From a virus, in IMG/VR virus record IMGVR_UViG_3300032288_003079, positions 1 through 28,458 of that record: 28,458 bases of DNA; one strand, written 5' to 3'. The position numbers and the translations under genes are program-made. Of this stretch, positions 15,407 to 22,900 are shown one piece after another (position 1 is the first letter of the stretch; every line of letters begins with the position of its first letter). A model generated the notes under the pieces. The model ran no database searches, was not told the origin of the DNA, and saw only the letters and a program-made list of their open reading frames with translations.

Positions 15407-16741
15407 CTATCTACTAATTTCTTCCCAGTCTATGGAAGCATATGCACCTAACACTCCTCCCACTGTATCTATAGCCATTTCTACAACTAGCTCATAAGGT
15501 ATTCCAGCTAGTCCATTTCTCTCAAGCTGATTAGAAAAGAGGGCTTCTTTGAGGATGTTAATTGATGGAGATCCCTGGTTAGATGAATTTACAAATCCAC
15601 TAGCCAACACTCTTCCACCTGTAGCACTTGTTCCTGTAATATTATATTCTACAGCAGAATCACCACCAGCAGGTAACCAACTTCCTCCAGAGATTGCTAC
15701 ATTACCATTCAGTATTCTCCACTGATAGTTCTTTCCATTACCAAGTCCTAAAAGGGATACGGCTGTTGCAATTACAATAGCATCAAGTCTTGTAGATTGA
15801 AGTCTTATACCTACAATTGGATAGTATGTACCAGCTACAGCAAATGTTGCTGGTGCAGTGATGGGTGTACCAATAGATTGTTGTTTACCTCTAAGTTCAT
15901 ACCCACCCTCTGATATCACTGTAGAACAAATCTGTTTAAGTGTAGATGCTCCAGTTGTACCAGTTTCATTGAAAAGCTCATAACGCAGTGGTAATGAGGC
16001 AGTTGTGATGTATGTACTAGTGATGATGTTTGCATGGTTGAATGTATGGCAAACAATAAACTGTCCGTTAATTACAAATCCCATACGTACAGAACCTACA
16101 CCCAGCCACTCAAGGTCCATCCAATAAATCTGAGCCTTGGTTAGGTCAAGAGTGAGTCCTGAAGCACCTGTTCCATCAAGCTTATCTCCATTCCAGTCTG
16201 ATTGTGGTACAGGAGTTTCTACCAAAGAACCAGTGACAACACTTCTTTTTACAAAAGCTATATCAGAATTTGCTTGTTCTAAATAGAACCCATTCTCATC
16301 TCCATAATATCCAACACGTTGTGTAAGTCCTGCTTTGGCAGCACTCATTACAAACGTGTTAAGAACAAGAAGTGACTTACCTGGTTGGTAAGCAAACACC
16401 TTAATTGTTTCTCTCAGTACGGAAGATCCAGAAGCTGCTGTAACAGTCAAGTCAACTAGTCCCTGATTACCATTAAATACAGCTGTACCACCAGTGGATG
16501 TTTCTGTAGCCCACAAATCATTGTCATCAAATCTGTGACTAGAATCAAACATTGTAAATGGTTCAGATACTCTTTGTCTTCCAAATGCATCTGATGCAAC
16601 AGCAGGCAACACCACATTAATAGGATTTGTGGAAGATCCGTTAGACTTTGAACTTCTCCAAAATCTATCTAGATCATTCCAGATACCCCACAGGAGATTA
16701 GCTTCCTGAGTCCAGCCTATTTGTTTATTAGGGATTGCCAT
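15407..16741 (-). CDS. 444-aa B-head tail protein (SDAFGRQRVSEPF family)
   Basis: The B head (QIGWTQEANLLWGIWNDL) is followed by a Ser/Asn-rich linker (30-42) and then VASDAFGRQRVSEPFTMFDS, a motif I remember from structural or tail proteins of marine and freshwater phages. The body is mainly beta (FDDNDLWATETSTGGTAVFN ... VLRETIKVFAYQPGKSLLVL) and lectin-like in character; it ends YASIDWEEISR. No enzyme motif is seen. It is the first gene of the tail block, and a predicted promoter ends 8 nt before its ATG. Confidence 0.85.
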   Translation of the reverse strand: MAIPNKQIGWTQEANLLWGIWNDLDRFWRSSKSNGSSTNPINVVLPAVASDAFGRQRVSEPFTMFDSSHRFDDNDLWATETSTGGTAVFNGNQGLVDLTVTAASGSSVLRETIKVFAYQPGKSLLVLNTFVMSAAKAGLTQRVGYYGDENGFYLEQANSDIAFVKRSVVTGSLVETPVPQSDWNGDKLDGTGASGLTLDLTKAQIYWMDLEWLGVGSVRMGFVINGQFIVCHTFNHANIITSTYITTASLPLRYELFNETGTTGASTLKQICSTVISEGGYELRGKQQSIGTPITAPATFAVAGTYYPIVGIRLQSTRLDAIVIATAVSLLGLGNGKNYQWRILNGNVAISGGSWLPAGGDSAVEYNITGTSATGGRVLASGFVNSSNQGSPSINILKEALFSNQLERNGLAGIPYELVVEMAIDTVGGVLGAYASIDWEEISR

Positions 16742-16748
16742 AAGTTTA

Positions 16749-16778
16749 CAAATCTATGCATTAATATCTGATTAACAA
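16749..16778 (-). promoter_or_regulatory. Bacteroidetes-type promoter, near-leaderless, before the tail-fibre block
   Basis: On the minus strand TTG (16778-16776), a 19-nt spacer and a perfect TAnnTTTG box (TAGATTTG, 16756-16749) precede the ATG at 16741 by only seven intervening bases. Transcription would start at or within a few bases of the start codon, so the mRNA would be leaderless or almost so. Confidence 0.6.
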
Positions 16779-16834
16779 TGAGCTATAATAAAATCGATTA
16801 ACCGATTTAATTAAATTCACTCTAATCAAATTGA
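16779..16834. other. AT-rich spacer with short inverted repeats
   Basis: This spacer between the lysis block and the tail block holds AAATCG-N6-CGATTT (16791-16808) and the palindrome TTTAATTAAA (16806-16815). AATCAA-N-TTGATT (16824-16836) runs into the stop of the next gene. They could be operator half-sites upstream of the promoter or a weak terminator. The low GC content makes chance a real alternative. Confidence 0.3.
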
Positions 16835-16963
16835 TTATTTTCCTTGACCTCTGTACTTAGATACAGCCTTGTCTTTTGGTCCTTTGGTTTTGGTAGCTTT
16901 TCCTTTCTTACGCTTACCAAAACTTATCTTTCTGGACTCTCCTGATGATTTTGATTTTGCCAT
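16835..16963 (-). CDS. 42-aa very basic protein
   Basis: The short frame starts MAKSKSSGESRKISFGKRKK and ends SKYRGQGK. Over a third of residues are Lys or Arg. The start forms a TAATG overlap with the stop of the upstream membrane-protein gene, and it opens MAK like the small basic proteins at the left end, which it resembles in composition. DNA-binding or virion-associated role is guesswork. Confidence 0.65.
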   Translation of the reverse strand: MAKSKSSGESRKISFGKRKKGKATKTKGPKDKAVSKYRGQGK

Positions 16964-17331
16964 TACAAGATAATTGATAATATAGTGATGAATATAAAAA
17001 TTCCATAATATGGAAAATATCCATATTTAGCCTGAAATCTATAAGACAGTCTGTCAATTATTGATGTTGTGGTAGATGATATGTAATCAAATCGCAGCCC
17101 TCTCATAATGTTTAGGGCTGTATCAAATACCACTCTTCTTAGTGATAGGAGTCCTATTATAAAGAACCAGTCTTTTAGATATAGATATACAGGGAGCAGG
17201 AGAAGGATGTACAATAGGGCATTCAACCCATGATATATCCTTAAATGTAATTTGATGCGCTCAGCATCATGATATGCTAGAATGAGATTCATTCCAACAA
17301 AAAGGAATGCTATGGCAAGCTTCACCAGCAT
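16963..17331 (-). CDS. 122-aa small membrane protein
   Basis: Hydrophobic segments at about 1-20 (LAIAFLFVGMNLILAY), 33-52 (LNALLYILLLLPVYLYL), 56-64 and 104-122 (YYGIFIFITILSIIL) predict three or four membrane helices. Between them is a basic, Arg-containing stretch. No family is recognised. Its start overlaps the stop of the next membrane-protein gene (TAATG). Its place just downstream of the endolysin suggests a lysis accessory such as a second holin, antiholin or pinholin. Confidence 0.72.
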   Translation of the reverse strand: MLVKLAIAFLFVGMNLILAYHDAERIKLHLRIYHGLNALLYILLLLPVYLYLKDWFFIIGLLSLRRVVFDTALNIMRGLRFDYISSTTTSIIDRLSYRFQAKYGYFPYYGIFIFITILSIIL

Positions 17332-17645
17332 TATGCCTCCAGTATTGCTTCAATTGCAATCAATAACCCCATGATTTCCAACAAGATAAACACTAACCAG
17401 AAGGCAGAATATATCTTGTTTCCTCTGTCATCATTGGCTGAAAACTTATCTTTAAATCCTACATAGCCCACCATGATGGATGAACCAATCAAAGCATAGA
17501 TTGGTGTAAGCAGAAATACCAACCACTGTCCACCCCCATAAATCCATTGTCTACCTGCATCTGTTTTCCAGATAGCAATCTGAAGGAGTGTGGCTACTAG
17601 AAAACCTATTACACCAAATACTCCAGCTTCTCTAATCTTTTTCAT
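17331..17645 (-). CDS. 104-aa membrane protein with three predicted helices
   Basis: Starting at MKKIREAGVFGVIGFLVATL, it has helices at about 8-26, 41-64 (WLVFLLTPIYALIGSSIMVG) and 79-101 (AFWLVFILLEIMGLLIAIEA), with a charged loop (FKDKFSANDDRGNK) before the third. The frame is open to an ATG at 17726, but that would overlap the end of the endolysin gene and add a non-membrane leader; 17645 follows the endolysin stop by 16 nt and is preferred. Candidate holin or antiholin. Family not recognised. Confidence 0.75.
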   Translation of the reverse strand: MKKIREAGVFGVIGFLVATLLQIAIWKTDAGRQWIYGGGQWLVFLLTPIYALIGSSIMVGYVGFKDKFSANDDRGNKIYSAFWLVFILLEIMGLLIAIEAILEA

Positions 17646-17661
17646 ATTGTTTAGTTTTAAT

Positions 17662-18279
17662 TTACAATAGTTCAGCGTAGAACAGTTTAAACTTGGATAT
17701 ACGATCAGCAAGTCCATGTGTTCCACCGTTCACCTTTCTAGTCACATCAGTGACAACAGCATCTGTAGCTCCTTTATCTGCAACAGCATTAAGTTTTGTC
17801 TTATCCCAGAACCAGGCTGCAGAGAGCAAAGGATATTTTGAAGCCACTAGCTCAGGGCTAGCAACCAAATCCTCATCAACAAACTGGTCGAATGCTTTAT
17901 AATTGTCCTTACCTGTCAATTGGATAGCACCCCTCCCACGAAATTTGAACCCCTCACCAGTAGATTCATCACCATTTCCCATACGTGAAGCATACACTCT
18001 AGCCCCTATCTTCTCTGGATTACGTGCATACTTTTCAGCCAAAGCTCTGTCAGGAGTGCCATCAGCTTTCCTGAAGTATTTAGGAAATACAGTGAGCAAT
18101 CCATCTGTAGAATAGTTTAGGTTCTCAGTGAACTTGCTAAAGTTACCACTCTCATGGGCACATTGAGCAAGGAAATGGGCTAGTCTAAGGGGTGTATTAA
18201 TCTTAAACTTATCCATCACAGCTGGTATCTGCTCAATAATGTTAACAGGAATCTTAGTCTTAAGCTTCTCCAGATTCAT
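17662..18279 (-). CDS. GH19 endolysin (chitinase-family peptidoglycan hydrolase)
   Basis: The 205-residue protein has the GH19 hallmarks: AHFLAQCAHESGNFSKFTEN with probable catalytic Glu43 and Glu52, YARNPEKIGARVYASRMGNG, and FRGRGAIQLTGKDNY (113-127), then an AAWFWDKTKLN helix and VTRKVNGGTHGLADR near the end. Phage GH19 enzymes cleave the glycan strands of peptidoglycan. There is no signal peptide, so release needs a holin; a holin candidate overlaps its start by 20 nt. No separate cell-wall binding domain is present. Confidence 0.95.
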   Translation of the reverse strand: MNLEKLKTKIPVNIIEQIPAVMDKFKINTPLRLAHFLAQCAHESGNFSKFTENLNYSTDGLLTVFPKYFRKADGTPDRALAEKYARNPEKIGARVYASRMGNGDESTGEGFKFRGRGAIQLTGKDNYKAFDQFVDEDLVASPELVASKYPLLSAAWFWDKTKLNAVADKGATDAVVTDVTRKVNGGTHGLADRISKFKLFYAELL

Positions 18280-18508
18280 CTTTCTTAGTTTTTATTGTTT
18301 GCCAAGCGGATATTCCCAGGGAAAGAGCAGCAAATGCTGCTGTTGCCTCTACCAAAACATCTGACGGTTTAATATCTCCATGGGTAAAGCTGTTAGCTAG
18401 TAGGGTGATACACAAGGATGTAGCAGCCATCCCACCAAAGAATCTCTTGCTGCTAATCTTTCCATCCTCTGAAAAGAGACTCCATAAAAAGTTCTTAATT
18501 GTTTTCAT
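18260..18508 (-). CDS. 82-aa holin candidate
   Basis: It has two predicted membrane helices, about 23-41 (FFGGMAATSLCITLLANSF) and 51-69 (VLVEATAAFAALSLGISAW), a basic N-terminus and a highly charged C-terminus (KTKKDESGEA), as in class II holins. The gene overlaps the endolysin by 20 nt and the lipoprotein gene by 14 nt. Size, topology and position make it the best holin candidate in the block, though the two small membrane genes downstream compete. Confidence 0.75.
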   Translation of the reverse strand: MKTIKNFLWSLFSEDGKISSKRFFGGMAATSLCITLLANSFTHGDIKPSDVLVEATAAFAALSLGISAWQTIKTKKDESGEA

Positions 18509-18875
18509 GTTCTATTACGGTTGAATCTACAGACTGAGCACTATCTGTTGTAACCTTTTTCTTACCCCAGAAGTTTGTCTTTTCTTTAATATATACAGTG
18601 TCTCTAACTGTGATAGTTTTTACAATAAGTGCTTCTTTCTTCAGAGACTCATTCTCTTTCTTAAGTTCATCCACCTTATGTGCTATGTTCTTCTCAAGCT
18701 TTTCTATCTTTTTATCTACGCTTGGAATGTACACAAGGATTGAATCATGTAGTTTCTCAGAAGCTATTAATACACTATCGTAAGTTGTTTCTACGATAGG
18801 TTCCTCTTTTTCAGCAACCTTTGCCATGCATGATGTGAAGAGGAAAGCAATCGATAAGAGGTAAATGTTTCTCAT
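18495..18875 (-). CDS. 126-aa lipoprotein with coiled coil, candidate outer-membrane spanin
   Basis: A short signal peptide (MRNIYLLSIAFLFTSC) ends in lipobox FTSC, predicting lipidation at Cys16. Residues 40-85 are heptad-like and charged (DKKIEKLEKNIAHKVDELKK), followed by VRDTVYIKEKTNFW and an acidic end. It would be anchored to the outer membrane facing the periplasm. It overlaps the TM/coiled-coil gene upstream by 4 nt, the arrangement of two-component spanins, which fuse inner and outer membranes in the last step of lysis. Spanins evolve quickly, so assignment rests on architecture and context. Confidence 0.7.
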   Translation of the reverse strand: MRNIYLLSIAFLFTSCMAKVAEKEEPIVETTYDSVLIASEKLHDSILVYIPSVDKKIEKLEKNIAHKVDELKKENESLKKEALIVKTITVRDTVYIKEKTNFWGKKKVTTDSAQSVDSTVIEHENN

Positions 18876-19150
18876 TTTATTTTGCCAAGTTCTTGTAAAA
18901 GAATAAGTCTAGATGTTGTAGCAGCAGCAAGGCTGTCAGATTTCTTAAGCTGAGCTGTAAGCTCATCAATCTTTGCTTCCAACTTCTCAATTTTCTGTCC
19001 CTGCTTTTCAATAAGTTCTCCATATTGCATTTTAGAATCAACATAGAGATAGCCAATAGCAGCTAGGGTGATGAGAAGAAATGCCTTCACAGGCTCTTTT
19101 ACAAATTGATCAAAACTGAACGAGGGAACAATCGAGTTCTTTTTTTCCAT
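18872..19150 (-). CDS. 92-aa TM plus coiled-coil protein, candidate inner-membrane spanin
   Basis: After a cytoplasmic N-terminus comes one membrane helix (about 19-35, AFLLITLAAIGYLYV), then a coiled coil (GQKIEKLEAKIDELTAQLKK, about 50-70) and a final helix. This N-in, C-out plan is that of an i-spanin. It pairs by a 4-nt overlap with the lipoprotein gene at 18495. The 92-residue length is in the usual range. Confidence 0.68.
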   Translation of the reverse strand: MEKKNSIVPSFSFDQFVKEPVKAFLLITLAAIGYLYVDSKMQYGELIEKQGQKIEKLEAKIDELTAQLKKSDSLAAATTSRLILLQELGKIK

Positions 19151-19155
19151 TTTAT

Positions 19156-19761
19156 TTAGAGTTTAATATAAAAACTTGCGCCATACACAGGCTTACCATT
19201 AGGGGCAACGCCTGCAGAAATTCCATATAACCTATCACGTTTGGTTTTGAGCATCAATCCAACGCTTGGATTTTGAGCACCGCTCCCTTGTAGGTAGTCC
19301 ATTCTAGCACCCATGTACAGGTGTGCTTTTGGTTTTTCTTTTACAATGGTTGTGTTGGTTATTGTAGGAAATTTCAAATCTGAAGACAGAGATCTGCCTG
19401 CAAGTTTATTATATTGAACTGTATCCTGTATATATATTCGTCCAAATTCACCAAGTTTCATGGTGTCTTTGAACGTGTTTTTTGCGTAATATTTTGATAA
19501 GACTTCTTCCATCTGTGCAGAGTCAAGCACAGGCACAGGTACATAAATAGTAGTGTCATGATAGATGTCTTCTCCCTTTTTATATTTAGTTTCTTTTATC
19601 TTAACGTATTGAGTATCAATCACTTGTTTAACGACCTCATACTTCTTACCTTCCACAACAACTGTCTTACCTGGAACTACAGGCTTACCACACTCAGCTT
19701 TGTATAACAGAACCAAAACTAATACTCCAAGAAGGATGTTTACTATTCGATTAACTTTCAT
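19156..19761 (-). CDS. 201-aa membrane-anchored protein at the head of the lysis block
   Basis: Starting at MKVNRIVNILLGVLVLVLLY, it has one N-terminal membrane helix (6-21), a periplasmic region with Tyr/Thr/Lys-rich strands (KIKETKYKKGEDIYHDTTIY), and a C-terminal beta part ending YGISAGVAPNGKPVYGASFY-IKL, which resembles the last strands of an outer-membrane beta-barrel, including the aromatic end. It could bridge inner membrane to outer surface, as a single-protein spanin would, but two better spanin candidates follow. The frame extends to 19866, but that adds 35 unlikely residues over a hairpin, so 19761 is chosen. Confidence 0.75.
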   Translation of the reverse strand: MKVNRIVNILLGVLVLVLLYKAECGKPVVPGKTVVVEGKKYEVVKQVIDTQYVKIKETKYKKGEDIYHDTTIYVPVPVLDSAQMEEVLSKYYAKNTFKDTMKLGEFGRIYIQDTVQYNKLAGRSLSSDLKFPTITNTTIVKEKPKAHLYMGARMDYLQGSGAQNPSVGLMLKTKRDRLYGISAGVAPNGKPVYGASFYIKL

Positions 19762-19783
19762 TACGTTGAGTTGTAAATAAAAA

Positions 19784-19820
19784 TAACACACCATTCCCTC
19801 CGAAAAGAAATGATGTGTTA
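19784..19820 (-). terminator. Leader hairpin followed by U-rich run: possible attenuator of the lysis operon
   Basis: Read on the minus strand, TAACACATCATT (19820-19809) pairs with AATGGTGTGTTA (19795-19784): twelve pairs with one G-U, around a 13-nt loop containing GGAGGG. A T-rich stretch (TTTTTATTT) follows at once, the form of an intrinsic terminator. It ends 22 nt before the first gene of the lysis block, so it could attenuate leftward transcription. The stem is AT-rich, so strength is uncertain. Confidence 0.55.
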
Positions 19821-19840
19821 TGTAATTTGTATCACTTAAT

Positions 19841-19855
19841 TGCCCGTGCAGGGCA
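19841..19855 (-). other. Small GC hairpin in the lysis-operon leader
   Basis: TGCCC and GGGCA flank a five-base loop. It is the most GC-rich spot of the intergenic region and lies inside the predicted leftward leader RNA, between the 5' palindrome and the terminator-like hairpin. Confidence 0.4.
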
Positions 19856-19872
19856 TAATATAGCATTAATAC

Positions 19873-19886
19873 AGAGGTACACCTCT
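19873..19886. promoter_or_regulatory. Perfect 14-bp palindrome at the predicted leftward transcription start
   Basis: AGAGGT-AC-ACCTCT is a perfect inverted repeat beginning about seven bases downstream of the leftward -7 box. It could be an operator at the start site or a hairpin at the extreme 5' end of the leader RNA. No other copy was noticed in the window. Confidence 0.45.
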
Positions 19887-19892
19887 AGGTAA

Positions 19893-19924
19893 CAAAACTA
19901 TGTATTTTATTTGAAACTACCAAA
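19893..19924 (-). promoter_or_regulatory. Leftward Bacteroidetes-type promoter of the lysis operon
   Basis: On the minus strand TTTG (19924-19921), a 20-nt spacer and a perfect TAnnTTTG box (TAGTTTTG, 19900-19893) are seen. The start would fall near 19888, leaving a leader of about 125 nt before the ATG at 19761. Its upstream half overlaps the rightward promoter. Confidence 0.65.
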
Positions 19925-19941
19925 TCTTTTTTGTACATTTG
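19910..19941 (+). promoter_or_regulatory. Rightward Bacteroidetes-type promoter of the glycosyltransferase gene
   Basis: TTTG (19910-19913), a 20-nt spacer containing a T6 run, and a perfect TAnnTTTG box (TACATTTG, 19934-19941) stand five bases before the ATG at 19947. The mRNA would be leaderless or nearly so. This also argues against translation starting upstream at the TTG at 19911. Confidence 0.68.
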
Positions 19942-19946
19942 CCTCT

Positions 19947-22900
19947 ATGCCAAACAGTTATACATTTTTCAAAAGCGAGGTTAGAGATTGGTTCATTCAG
20001 AATGTTCCAACTAACAAGAAAATCTTGGACGTTGGTCCAGGACAGGGTACATATTCTATGCTTCTCAAACACGTAGGATATAAGATGGACGCTGTGGAGA
20101 TATGGGAACCGTATGTTGAGCAGTTCAATCTGAAGGATAAGTATGATAATGTCCATGTAGGAAACATTATGGAATTCCTGATAGATGGATATGACTTCAT
20201 TATATTGGGAGATATATTAGAACACCTGTCGGTTGAGGATGGTCAGAGGCTGATTAACCATATATCCACCCTGGGTAAGGAGTGTCTTGTTGCTATTCCC
20301 TACACCATGGAGCAGGATGGGGAAGAATATGGGAATGTTTATGAAACTCATCTACAACCAGACCTCACACAGGAGGTGATGACTCAACGTTATCCAGATC
20401 TGGAACCTATATTCGTCAACCAGTATTATGGATATTATGTTATGCTCCATCATGTAATGGAAAAAGCCTATGTGCTCTATGCCACTCCTTCATACAAGAA
20501 TACATTGGAAGGATGTGTAGCTTCTCTGAAAAGATTCAGTGACATCCCTGTAATTGTATACATGCTTAACTCTGATGTAAAGATAAAGGGAACAAAAACC
20601 ATTAGGTGGAACTGTCCTGTGGAGGATGTATTTCAAAGACCACATGTAGACAGGAAAGACCCCAGGATATATCATATTCTTATACAGCGTCCACTGATTG
20701 TAAAGGATGCTCTCAAGTATGCTAATGTTGTAGCTTATGTAGATGCTGACAGTGTGGCCACTCCCAATGTTGATGGTATATTCAACATGTTTGATGAAAC
20801 ATCTGTCCATCCATATTTTGTTGAGGGTATATATGAATACCTACTATACGATGGGAAATCAGATATAGAATCTACTATATTAGCACTGTTTCGTGTTACC
20901 CGAACTAATGTATACAGACAGACAGGATTTTTTGTAGCTGGTCAATTGTGTAAAAGGTTTCTGGATGAGTGGTGGTGGATGTGTAACCATCCAAGTATTA
21001 TAGATAATCCATTTATGTATGCACCATTCCATGAGGAAACTGTAGTGAATGTTCTCTTATGGAAGAATGGCTATACAGAAGGGCTACCATATATTTATAC
21101 CAATGGGTCACTGGATGCAATAGATGATGTAAATAGAATTGGCTTCACTGGAACAAATAACCTGGTGAGAGACTGGTTTAAAATACCAGCTAGTAAAGAT
21201 AAACTATTGTTCTTCCATGGAGAGAAAAACAAGGATGTTATGTTAAAGATGATAAACAGGCTCACTGGTAGGTTGAAAGTGTTGTTTTTAGCACCTCACC
21301 TGTCTACAGGAGGAATGCCTGGGTTCTTGTTAAAGAGGATTCAAACATTAAAACAAGATGATGTAGAAATCATTGTTGTAGAATATACAGACTATGGTCC
21401 AGCGTATGTTGTACAGAAAAACCAGATCAAGGGGTTGGTTGACTATTTCTACACCCTAGGAGAGAATAAGTATGAGCTTCTTGATATTATCAAAAGGCAT
21501 AATGTTGATATAGTGCATTCAGATGAGATTGTTGAGGGATTTGATAGCCATAACACCATACCAACAGATCTTATATTGAAACTTTATGCAGATGACAGAA
21601 CCTGGAGAATGGTAGAGACATGTCATAATGTTTGGTTCCAGTCAAGCAATAAGATGGTGCAGCCAGAAGCTTATGCATTCTGTACACCACATCATCTGAA
21701 GACATTTGCAGATATGCCTAGTTATAAGGAAGTGCTAGAGTTTCCTATAGATGATAGGATAGGATCGTTCTATGACCAGATGGAAGCTAGAAAGATCTTA
21801 GGATTTGTCAATAATAAAAGACATGTTGTAAATATAGGACTGTGGACTCCAGGTAAGAACCAGGGAGAAGGGCTTGAGATAGCTCGTAAGTATCCACATA
21901 TGATGTTCCACTTTGTAGGGAACCAGGCAGTGAATTTTCAGGAATACTGGGAGCCCCTGATGAAGGACCTACCAGAGAATGTCAAGATATGGGGAGAGAG
22001 AAATGATACAGAATTGTTCCTCACTGCTGCTGATATATTCATGTTCAACAGTACATGGGAGTGTAATCCCCTTGTCTTGAGAGAAGCTATTTCCCACCAG
22101 CTACCTATTATTGCTAGGAACTTGCCACAGTATGAGAATATGTTTACACCATATCTGCAACCAATTGATACAGATTTGGATACAATCGTGTGTGATTATA
22201 CAGTTCCTACCTACAATACATCTGAAAATTTTGGACTAGCTCACTATGATTTCTACAAATATGTACTATCTCTACCTATTAGGAAACAGGAAACAAAGAG
22301 CAACGTAACTATAAGCCAGAACTTTGTAGAGAATCCATTCCTTGAAATCAAGGGAACCAGTGTAAACAAGTTCAAGGTGGTATTCCATGATGATAAAGGA
22401 GTGTTGCATTACAGTGCGGAGATAGGTGTAAACTCCTGGGTGAAACTGAATAGACAGTATTTCACTAAATGGATAACTAGTGTATGGGAGAATGACAAGC
22501 TTATATATCAGAATGTCCTGAGTTTAAAGGATAGAAGAGTTTACATAGCATTTGATAGCAGCTCCCTGGGAGATAATATTGCATGGATACCGTATTGCTT
22601 AGAGTTCAAGAAGAAGCATGACTGCCATGTAATAGTGAGCACATTCAAGAACTTCTTATTCAAAGATGCCTATCCAGAACTGGAGTTTGTAAATCCAGGA
22701 GATGTAGTTCCAGATGTATATGCTATGTACAAGATAGGTTGGTTCTATGATTCAAATAGAGAACCAGCTTTACCCAACACTGTAAACCTACAACAGTGTG
22801 CAGCTAACATATTAGGACTTGATTATCAAGAGATTAGACCAAGAATAAGTTATCAAATTGGTAACAATCCATATGGTAAATATGTTACGATAGCCACCAA

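Noticed and set aside
6218-16741. Diversity-generating retroelement acting on the adhesins
   Set aside because: No reverse transcriptase and no template/variable repeat pair with adenine-biased changes were seen in the window; one outside it cannot be excluded.
17646-17726. N-terminal extension of the three-helix membrane protein
   Set aside because: It would overlap the endolysin end and add a non-membrane leader; MKKIREAG at 17645 is a more usual start.
19762-19866. 35-codon N-terminal extension of the 201-aa membrane protein
   Set aside because: It overlies two hairpins and puts His/Tyr-rich residues before a normal membrane anchor; the ATG at 19761 is better.
19911-19946. TTG start upstream of the big glycosyltransferase
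   Set aside because: The TTG is part of the predicted -33 box, and the TAnnTTTG box lies between it and the ATG at 19947, so the mRNA should not include it.
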